This document shows, piece after piece, positions 6,693 to 11,729 of a stretch of 11,729 nt of DNA. Source of the stretch: an uncultured Eubacteriales bacterium (GTDB lineage Bacteria; Bacillota; Clostridia; Oscillospirales; Acutalibacteraceae); the NCBI GenBank assembly GCA_900320415.1, contig ONSE01000006.1, forward strand, positions 1 through 11,729, read 5' to 3'. The notes below the pieces were generated by a model that saw nothing but the letters and a program-made list of their open reading frames with translations, did not search any database and had not been told where the DNA came from. A program made the position numbers and the translations under genes. Position 1 is the first letter of the stretch; every line of letters begins with the position of its first letter.

Positions 6693-7625
6693 CTACTTGT
6701 TTTTGGCGTTGCGCTCCCAGAAAACGCCGTCCTCATAGCCCTGGATGGTTTTGTTTTTTTCGGCGTCCGCGAGGCGTTTTTCCGCCCAGACGCAATACTG
6801 CTCGTTTTGCTCGATGCCGACAAAATGTCTGCCCAGCTTCCTGGCGGTCACGGAGGTGGAGCCGGAACCGAGGAAGGGGTCAAAGACGATGTCTCCCTCA
6901 CGGGAGGAGGCGAGAATGAGCTTCGCCAGCAGCTTCTCGGGCTTCTGCGTGGGGTGGGCGGTGTTCTCGGGCATCGACCAGAACGGGACGGAGATATCGT
7001 CCCAGAAGTTGGAGGGACAGGTGTTGCGGAAGTTTCCCTCCCGCGTTTCCTCCCAGTCCTTGGGTTTGCCGTTCACGCGGTAGGGTGCGATCACCCTGCG
7101 GCGGATCTTCACCGCGTCGGTGTTGAAGGTGTAATCGTCGGACTTGGTGACAAACCAGATATCCTCCATGCTGTTTTTCCAGTTGTGCGAGGCGCCTCTG
7201 CCTTTTTCGCGCTGCCAGGTGATGCGGCTGCGGATGATGAAACGCTCCGCGAGCGCCTGACCGATAACGATTCCCGACCGCCAGTCGCAGCAGACGTACA
7301 TCGTGCCGCTGTCCTTCAAAAGCCGCCCTGCCATTTCCATCCAGCGGCGCGTATAGGCGAGGTACTCCGTCTCGGTGGTTTCGCGGAACCGTGAGCCGTG
7401 AAAGTCCTTGGTGAGGTTGTAGGGCGGGTCAACGATGATCAGATCGGCAAACCCCTCCGGCAGCAGCGGCATGACGGAAAAGGTATCCCCTAAGATCGTT
7501 TTATCCGTGATTTCGTCTATGCCTGCTTTGCTGCCGATGGAAATGCACCGCTCGAGATACGCCTTGCCTTCCTCTACGCTGAGGTCGATGGTTTTGTTGC
7601 GTGTTGATTTTTTCTCTTTTTTCAT
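6693..7625 (-). CDS. DNA adenine methyltransferase, beta class, solitary
   Basis: This encodes a 310-residue enzyme of the N6/N4 DNA methyltransferase family, predicted to transfer a methyl group from S-adenosylmethionine to DNA. The catalytic motif IV is DPPYN (66-70), the form typical of N6-adenine enzymes. The SAM-binding motif I comes later, FDPFLGSGST (248-257), followed by VGIE (269-272). This IV-before-I order defines the beta class, as in CcrM, M.HinfI and E. coli YhdJ. HPTQKPEKLL (224-233), just before motif I, is also typical. The region between (about 75-220) probably holds the target recognition part, but the site cannot be read from sequence. Length is close to YhdJ. No restriction endonuclease or specificity gene lies in the window. 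It has its own promoter and terminator, so it looks like an orphan enzyme for epigenetic regulation or protection. A CcrM-like C-terminal DNA-binding extension is absent. Confidence 0.92.
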   Translation of the reverse strand: MKKEKKSTRNKTIDLSVEEGKAYLERCISIGSKAGIDEITDKTILGDTFSVMPLLPEGFADLIIVDPPYNLTKDFHGSRFRETTETEYLAYTRRWMEMAGRLLKDSGTMYVCCDWRSGIVIGQALAERFIIRSRITWQREKGRGASHNWKNSMEDIWFVTKSDDYTFNTDAVKIRRRVIAPYRVNGKPKDWEETREGNFRNTCPSNFWDDISVPFWSMPENTAHPTQKPEKLLAKLILASSREGDIVFDPFLGSGSTSVTARKLGRHFVGIEQNEQYCVWAEKRLADAEKNKTIQGYEDGVFWERNAKNK

Positions 7626-7634
7626 AATGTCACC

Positions 7635-7663
7635 ATTGTAGCACAGAAAAGCGTTGTTTTCAA
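7635..7663 (-). promoter_or_regulatory. Methyltransferase promoter, nearly abutting the start codon
   Basis: On the minus strand TTGAAA (7663-7658) and TACAAT (7640-7635) have a 17-base spacer, a good sigma-70/sigma-A match. Only 9 bases (GGTGACATT) separate the -10 from the ATG at 7625. A usual start 6-7 bases beyond the -10 would leave a leader of about 2-3 bases. Confidence 0.72.
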
Positions 7664-7682
7664 CAATAAACTTGCTTGCGCC

Positions 7683-7714
7683 AAAAGCGCGCCGTCGGAT
7701 GATGACGGCGCGCT
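7683..7714 (-). terminator. Intrinsic terminator of the ligase/symporter/channel operon
   Basis: AGCGCGCCGTC (7686-7696) and GACGGCGCGCT (7704-7714) form a perfect 11-bp stem with a 7-base loop. It starts three bases after the channel stop codon and is followed on the minus strand by a short TTTT tract. The stem is strong and the U-tract modest. Confidence 0.85.
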
Positions 7715-7717
7715 GTG

Positions 7718-8146
7718 CTATTTGTATTTTTTACTGAACCGTTTGACGCGTTCGGACAGCTCCTCAAGCTCCTCTTTGCTCAGCTCCGGAAGCTTTTCCA
7801 GCTTTTCGAGAAAGGTGGACGCGGTGTCTTTTTCCTTCGCGCGGACGTACTCCGTGTAGTAAGCGACTACCACGCCGGGAACCATCGCCGTAGTCAGAAT
7901 GCCGCAGGCTGTGATGATCACGATCACGATCCGCCCGGGTATGGTCACGGCGGTGATATCGCCGAAGCCGATGGTGGTGGAGGCGACGAAGCAGAACCAC
8001 AGTCCGTCACCGAAGCTGTTGACCTGCGGCTCAAAAATCCATGTCAGCACGCCGCCTGCCGCGATGACAGCCAGATAGGCAAAGAATATCTTGACGGCGC
8101 CCGTATGGATGAGCAAATGGATCATTCTGCGTAACGGCTTTTTCAT
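7718..8146 (-). CDS. Small two-transmembrane potassium channel
   Basis: This encodes a 142-residue membrane protein with the minimal K+ channel fold (Ion_trans_2-like). TM1 spans about residues 17-38, a pore helix 43-56, the selectivity filter TTIGFGD (57-63) and TM2 about 70-97. The filter matches the T-x-G-[YF]-G-D signature, so K+ selectivity is expected. Four copies should form the pore. Residues 98-142 are a charged, Leu/Glu/Lys-rich helix (FLEKLEKLPELSKEELEEL) likely to form a cytoplasmic coiled coil. No RCK or cyclic-nucleotide domain is present, so gating by nucleotides or Ca2+ is not indicated. AAGGAG lies 8 bases before the ATG and overlaps the TAA of the symporter gene (8158-8160), so translation of the two is probably coupled. 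As last gene of the operon it may let K+ move to offset charge carried by Na+-coupled uptake; that role is inferred from linkage only. Confidence 0.9.
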   Translation of the reverse strand: MKKPLRRMIHLLIHTGAVKIFFAYLAVIAAGGVLTWIFEPQVNSFGDGLWFCFVASTTIGFGDITAVTIPGRIVIVIITACGILTTAMVPGVVVAYYTEYVRAKEKDTASTFLEKLEKLPELSKEELEELSERVKRFSKKYK

Positions 8147-8157
8147 GTAGCTTCTCC

Positions 8158-9696
8158 TTAGTCGAGCGAGCGCTTCTGCGCGGCGGGAACGCGCTTCTCA
8201 TAGCAGGCGAAGGCGTCGTCCACCAGGCTCTTTTGGGGCTTGGGAGAGATCAGGCTCACCAGAGGCACCAGAACCAGTCCCGCGAGCATCGCGAAGGCGC
8301 CGCAGTTGATGGGCGACTGGAGCAGAGCGGGGAAGAAGGAGCGGAAGAAGAGGTTGAGGGTCATAATGCCTGCGCCGAAGATGAAGCTGACCCAGCAGGC
8401 GAGCTTTGTGGTCTTTTTCCAGTACAGACCGTAGAGGAAGGGAGCGAGGAACGCGCCTGCCAGCGCACCCCAGGACACGCCCATGAGCTGCGCGATGAAC
8501 TTGACGCTCTCGTTCTGGCTCTGCGTCTGATAGATGGCGATGAACGCGGAGATGGCGATGAACACAACGACGAAGATCCTGATCAGGAGAACCTGTTTTT
8601 TCTCGTCCATCTTCTTGACGATGTTGCCCTTGAGCAGATCGATCGTCAGGGTAGAGGAGGACGCGATAACCAGCGAGCTGAGGGTGGACATCGAGGCGGA
8701 AAGCACCAGGATGACGACCACCGCGATCAGCAGGTCGGGCAGGGTGGAGAGCATGGTGGGAATGATGGCGTCAAAGCCGTTTGTCTTGACGTCAACGTCG
8801 AAGAGTCTGCCGAAGCCGCCGAGGAAGTAGCAGCCGCCCGCCACGATGACGGCGAAGCCGGTGGAGATGACGGTGCCTTTGCGGATATCCTTCTCGTGCT
8901 TGATGGCGTAGAACTTCTGCACCATCTGGGGAAGTCCCCAGGTGCCGAGCGAGGTCAGAATGACGACGCCGAGCAGGTTGAGCGGATCGGGGCCGAAGAA
9001 GGAGTTGAACGCGCCGGGCATATCGCTGACAGACTCGTCAGTCACCTGCGCAAGACCCTTGAGTGCCTCGGTGAAGCCGCCCTGGGAGCCGAGCACCGCC
9101 GCGATGACCGCCACGATGCCGATGAGCATGATGATACCCTGGATGAAGTCGTTGATAGCGGTCGCCATATAGCCGCCCGCGATGACGTAGATACCTGTCA
9201 GGACGGACATCGCGACAATACACCAGACGTAGGGGATTCCGAACGCCATCTCAAACAGACGGGAAAGACCGTTGTAAAGCGAGGCGGTGTAGGGAATGAG
9301 GAAGATGAACACGATGATGGAGGCGCCGATTTTGAGGCCCTTGCTGTCAAAACGCTTGCCGAAGAACTCGGGCATGGTCGCCGAGTTGAGGTGCTGCGTC
9401 ATGATGCGCGTGCGTCTTCCGAGGATCGCCCACGCGAGGAACGAGCCGATCAGGGCGTTTCCGATACCGATCCAGGTGGAGGCGATACCGTACTTCCAGC
9501 CGAACTGTCCCGCGTAGCCGATGAAGATGACTGCCGAGAAGTAGGAGGTGCCGTAGGCGAAGGCGGTCAGCCACGGACCGACGCTTCTGCCGCCGAGAAC
9601 GAAGCCGTTGACGTCCGTCGCGTTTTTGCGGCAATAAACGCCAACGCCGACCATAACGCCGAAAAACAGCACCAACATGATGATTTTCAATACCAA
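8158..9696 (-). CDS. Sodium:solute symporter (SSS family)
   Basis: This encodes a 512-residue integral membrane protein with about 13 hydrophobic segments, the normal size for PutP/PanF-type SSS transporters. Family signs include FVLGGRSVGPW (32-42), AGGYMATAINDFIQG (173-187), WGLPQMVQKFYAIK (253-266), and the Ser/Thr-rich LSASMSTLSSLVIASSS (332-348), the region that supplies Na2-site ligands in PutP and vSGLT. It should import an organic solute with Na+. The substrate cannot be read from sequence; an organic acid is suggested by the acyl-CoA ligase gene 60 bases upstream. The start is a TTG (9696-9694), chosen because AGGGGGT lies 8 bases before it, whereas the next TTG (9690) and first ATG (9678) are 14 and 26 bases away. 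The K+ channel gene follows after 11 bases. Family assignment is firm, substrate open. Confidence 0.93.
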   Translation of the reverse strand: MVLKIIMLVLFFGVMVGVGVYCRKNATDVNGFVLGGRSVGPWLTAFAYGTSYFSAVIFIGYAGQFGWKYGIASTWIGIGNALIGSFLAWAILGRRTRIMTQHLNSATMPEFFGKRFDSKGLKIGASIIVFIFLIPYTASLYNGLSRLFEMAFGIPYVWCIVAMSVLTGIYVIAGGYMATAINDFIQGIIMLIGIVAVIAAVLGSQGGFTEALKGLAQVTDESVSDMPGAFNSFFGPDPLNLLGVVILTSLGTWGLPQMVQKFYAIKHEKDIRKGTVISTGFAVIVAGGCYFLGGFGRLFDVDVKTNGFDAIIPTMLSTLPDLLIAVVVILVLSASMSTLSSLVIASSSTLTIDLLKGNIVKKMDEKKQVLLIRIFVVVFIAISAFIAIYQTQSQNESVKFIAQLMGVSWGALAGAFLAPFLYGLYWKKTTKLACWVSFIFGAGIMTLNLFFRSFFPALLQSPINCGAFAMLAGLVLVPLVSLISPKPQKSLVDDAFACYEKRVPAAQKRSLD

Positions 9697-9703
9697 TTTT
9701 ATT

Positions 9704-9710
9704 ACCCCCT
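9704..9710 (-). promoter_or_regulatory. Symporter ribosome binding site fixing a TTG start
   Basis: AGGGGGT on the minus strand is followed by TAATAAAA and then TTG. This is the only purine-rich binding site in the 50 bases upstream of the first in-frame ATG, so initiation at TTG is favoured. A weak start codon here could lower symporter output relative to the ligase. Confidence 0.65.
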
Positions 9711-9723
9711 GTTAGAGTGAGCC

Positions 9724-9749
9724 GCCGTGCTGCCGTCAGGGAGCACGGC
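9724..9749 (-). other. Intercistronic hairpin between ligase and symporter genes
   Basis: GCCGTGCT (9724-9731) and AGCACGGC (9742-9749) form a perfect 8-bp stem with a 10-base loop in the 60-base gap. On the minus strand it is followed by GGCTCACTC, not a U-tract, so it is not a standard terminator. It may act as an mRNA-processing or stability element. Confidence 0.6.
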
Positions 9750-9756
9750 AAACCAC

Positions 9757-11400
9757 TTATTTTAACTTGATTTCATTCTGCTGGGCGACAACGCTTTCGC
9801 CGCAGTAGATTTTTCTGAGAACGGGCTTCTCGATCTTGCCCGTCGGGTTGCGCGGCACCTTGGCAAAGATCACCTTGCGCGGTCTCTTGTAGCGCGGCAG
9901 CTCCATGCAGAAGTCGTTGACCTCCTGCTCGGTGAGCGTGCAGTCCTCCTTGACCTCGATGATCGCCGCGGCGATTTCTCCGAGACGCGGGTCGGGCAGT
10001 CCGATGACCGCCACGTCCTTGATGGCGCTGTGGGCGCGCAGGAAGTCCTCGATCTGGACGGGATAAAGGTTCTCGCCGCCCGTGATGATAACGTCCTTCT
10101 TGCGGTCAACCAGGTAGATGAAGCCGTCGGCGTCGCGCTCCGCCATGTCGCCCGTGTAGAGCCAGCCCTCGCTGTCGAGGACCTCCTCGGTCGCCTTGAC
10201 GTCCTTGTAGTAGCACTTCATGACGCCGGGACCCTTGACCGCAAGCTCACCGACGCCGTCGGTGACCTCATTGCGGCGCTCGTCCACGATCTTGACCTCC
10301 CACTTGTAGCCGGGAATGCCGATCGCGCCGACCTTGCTGACGTTCTCGATGCCGAGATGGACGCAGCCGGGACCGATGCTCTCGCTCAGACCGTAGTTGG
10401 TGTCGTAGTCGTGGTGCGGGAAGATCGCCTTCCAGCGCTTGATCAGGGTGGGAGGAACGGGCTGCGCGCCGATGTGCATGAGGCGCCACTGGCTCAGTTC
10501 GAAGTTGTTGAGGTCGATTTTGCCGCTGTCGATCGCGTCAAGAATATCCTGCGCCCACGGAACCAGCAGCCACACGATGGTGCAGCGCTCCTCGCTGACG
10601 CAGCGGATGATCCATTCGGGGCTGACACCGCGCAGCAGCACTGCCTTGCTGCCCGAGCGCAGGCTGCCGAACCAGTGCATTTTCGCGCCCGTGTGATAGA
10701 GCGGCGGAATGCAGAGGAAAACATCGTCCTTTGTCTGATGATGGTGCGCCTGCTCCACCTTTGCGGAATGTGTCAGGCTGCGGTGGGCGTGAAGGATCGC
10801 CTTCGGGAAGCCCGTTGTGCCGGAGGAGAAGTAGATCGCGCCGTCGTCCTCGTCGGTGATGTAGATGCTGGGCGACTGGGAGGAGCAGTAGGAAATCATC
10901 TTCTCATAGCTGTCGGCAAAGCTGGGGCACTCGTCGCCCACATAGAAAAAGTCCTTGATGCGCGGCACTCTGTCGTGGATCTCCTCCACTCTGCCGATAA
11001 ACTCGGGGCCGAACACCAGAAAGTCGGAATCTGATTTTTCAAGACAATACTTGATTTCCTCCGCGGTGTAGCGGAAGTTGAGGGGCACCGCCACCGCGCC
11101 CGCCTTGAGGATGCCGAAATAGATTGGCAGCCACTCCAGGCAGTTCATCAGCAGGATAGCGACCTTGTCGCCCTTGCGGATGCCTCTGGTGAGAAGAAGA
11201 TTCGCAAAGCGGTTCGCCTGAATATCAAACTCGCCCCAGGTCAGCTGCTTGCGGAACGCGCCGCCGCGTGCCGCCTCAATGAGATTGTACTCTCTCCATG
11301 TGACGTGGGGGACGTTCTTTACCTCGGGATTGATTTCCACCAGCGCGACGTCATTTTTAAAGTATGTCGCGTTTCTGGTGAGAAGCTCAGTGATAGGCAT
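9757..11400 (-). CDS. AMP-forming acyl-CoA ligase (class I adenylate-forming)
   Basis: This encodes a 547-residue cytoplasmic enzyme that should activate a carboxylic acid with ATP to an acyl-adenylate and then a CoA thioester. All core motifs are present: the phosphate-binding loop YFSSGTTGFPK (190-200), TNYGLSES (334-341), YTGD (415-418), the hinge region VDRKKDVIITGGENLYP (431-447) and the C-terminal NPTGKIEK (518-525) with catalytic Lys522. It resembles the CaiC/fatty-acid/aromatic-acid ligase group, but the substrate is not evident. The N-terminus carries about 20 extra residues (about 28-50) before the usual LTWGEFD start of the first domain. AAAGGAG lies 9 bases before the ATG. It is the first gene of the operon with the Na+ symporter and K+ channel, suggesting import of a carboxylate followed by CoA activation. 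Expression probably comes from the promoter at 11521-11549, through a leader containing an intrinsic terminator. Confidence 0.94.
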   Translation of the reverse strand: MPITELLTRNATYFKNDVALVEINPEVKNVPHVTWREYNLIEAARGGAFRKQLTWGEFDIQANRFANLLLTRGIRKGDKVAILLMNCLEWLPIYFGILKAGAVAVPLNFRYTAEEIKYCLEKSDSDFLVFGPEFIGRVEEIHDRVPRIKDFFYVGDECPSFADSYEKMISYCSSQSPSIYITDEDDGAIYFSSGTTGFPKAILHAHRSLTHSAKVEQAHHHQTKDDVFLCIPPLYHTGAKMHWFGSLRSGSKAVLLRGVSPEWIIRCVSEERCTIVWLLVPWAQDILDAIDSGKIDLNNFELSQWRLMHIGAQPVPPTLIKRWKAIFPHHDYDTNYGLSESIGPGCVHLGIENVSKVGAIGIPGYKWEVKIVDERRNEVTDGVGELAVKGPGVMKCYYKDVKATEEVLDSEGWLYTGDMAERDADGFIYLVDRKKDVIITGGENLYPVQIEDFLRAHSAIKDVAVIGLPDPRLGEIAAAIIEVKEDCTLTEQEVNDFCMELPRYKRPRKVIFAKVPRNPTGKIEKPVLRKIYCGESVVAQQNEIKLK

Positions 11401-11453
11401 AATATGAAACTCCTTTGTTTTTTACGATTTAAATGGCTAAAGCGGTATGTCCG

Positions 11454-11491
11454 AAAAAACACCCCGAAAACCATAGGGCGGTTCGGGGGTG
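11454..11491 (-). terminator. Leader terminator or attenuator before the ligase gene
   Basis: On the minus strand CACCCCCGAA (11491-11482) pairs with TTCGGGGTG (11468-11460) with one bulged C, and inner GG/CC pairs can extend it. Six T residues (11459-11454) follow the stem directly. It lies between the promoter at 11521-11549 and the ATG at 11400, so it would stop transcription before the operon unless relieved. I saw no T-box motif or known riboswitch core in the short leader. It could instead end a small RNA of about 60 bases. Confidence 0.72.
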
Positions 11492-11520
11492 GCTTCCCAT
11501 ACATCATATTGCACTACAAT

Positions 11521-11549
11521 ACTATCTCACAGAAATGTGATTTTGTCAA
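11521..11549 (-). promoter_or_regulatory. Promoter of the ligase/symporter/channel operon
   Basis: On the minus strand a perfect TTGACA (11549-11544) is followed after 17 bases by GATAGT (11526-11521); TAGTAT two bases further is an alternative -10. This gives a leader of about 114 bases before the ligase ATG. No better promoter is visible between here and the gene. Confidence 0.68.
11527..11540 (-). promoter_or_regulatory. TCACA-N4-TGTGA dyad in the promoter spacer
   Basis: TCACA (11527-11531) and TGTGA (11536-11540) form an inverted repeat with a 4-base spacer, lying wholly between the -35 and -10. A dimeric regulator bound here would repress. The half-sites recall CRP/FNR-type words, but their order is the reverse of the CRP site (TGTGA-N6-TCACA), so the regulator is not identified. 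Confidence 0.45.
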
Positions 11550-11729
11550 GTAAAACCGTTCCTGTTCTAATTTATTTGTGCATAGTGTACTTATTTTGAT
11601 GAAAAGTTTTGGTCAGGTTGATGGATGAAAAAACATCGGATTTTTCAGAAATCAAAAAGTGTTGTGAATGTGAATAATTATCTGTTTTTCAGCTTGTATA
11701 AATAATACAAAAATTCACACATGAGAGAA
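11550..11729. other. A+T-rich noncoding region with short repeats
   Basis: Together with the ligase leader (11401-11549) this makes 329 bases without a gene. The A+T-rich part carries no credible reading frame. It holds an inverted repeat TTGTAT-N5-ATACAA (11694-11710), two direct copies of TGTGAAT sharing one base (11663-11669, 11669-11675) and an inverted copy ATTCACA (11713-11719). It is probably the control region of a divergent or following gene beyond the window edge. No promoter there was convincing. Confidence 0.55.

Noticed and set aside
8233..9720. Open frame of 495 codons on the plus strand opposite the symporter
   Set aside because: It is a Glu/Asp/His/Gly-rich mirror of the symporter with no hydrophobic segments or recognisable motifs, and no promoter or binding site was seen.
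10030..11034. Open frame of 334 codons on the plus strand opposite the ligase
   Set aside because: It lies entirely within the ligase gene, is Ala/Val/Asp/Arg-rich and carries no family motif.
11401..11514. T-box or known riboswitch in the ligase leader
   Set aside because: No T-box consensus or familiar aptamer core could be found, and only about 20 bases lie between the predicted transcript start and the terminator stem.
11305..11553. Open frame of 82 codons on the plus strand over the ligase start and leader
   Set aside because: It crosses the ligase start, leader terminator and promoter; the protein has no recognisable family and no good binding site.
11608..11637. Possible terminator hairpin (GATG-N6-CATC) near ATTTTTC
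   Set aside because: The 4-bp stem is too weak and A-rich to support a terminator call.

Overview
The window looks like a stretch of chromosome from a Gram-positive Clostridia-type bacterium, possibly a G+C-rich gut Oscillospiraceae/Ruminococcaceae relative. This is inferred from G+C-rich codon use, strong GGAGG-type ribosome binding sites, many intrinsic terminators with U-tracts, an RND exporter with no adaptor or outer-membrane partner, and a membrane-bound XRE regulator of a Firmicutes kind. No rRNA, tRNA, CRISPR array, transposase or phage gene was seen.

The left third (1-4810) is a plus-strand export operon. A TetR-family repressor gene is preceded by a perfect 8+8 bp inverted repeat that is its likely operator. 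A 1347-residue RND permease gene follows. Its porter domain is interrupted by about 300 residues of predicted alpha-helical coiled coil. A 24-bp perfect palindrome ends the operon and lies between it and the convergent gene.

The middle (4819-7714) is on the minus strand and has two transcription units. The first encodes a 60-residue single-pass membrane protein followed, with overlapping translation signals, by a 503-residue XRE-family protein. That protein has an N-terminal DNA-binding domain, five predicted membrane segments, a YcxB-like cytoplasmic domain and a C-terminal domain probably outside the membrane. A consensus-like promoter and an 8+8 bp inverted repeat precede this pair. The second unit is a solitary beta-class DNA adenine methyltransferase whose promoter lies so close to the ATG that the mRNA should be leaderless or nearly so.

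The right part (7683-11729) is a minus-strand operon read in the order acyl-CoA ligase, sodium:solute symporter, small two-transmembrane potassium channel. The simplest reading is Na+-coupled uptake of a carboxylate followed by CoA activation, with the channel perhaps balancing charge or K+. A TTGACA promoter carrying a TCACA-N4-TGTGA dyad drives it. An intrinsic terminator lies in the leader before the first gene, so the operon may be controlled by attenuation. The last 180 bases are A+T-rich noncoding DNA with short repeats.

The most unusual elements are the coiled-coil RND exporter, the membrane-tethered XRE regulator with its small partner, the ligase/symporter/K+-channel operon with its leader terminator, and the near-leaderless methyltransferase.
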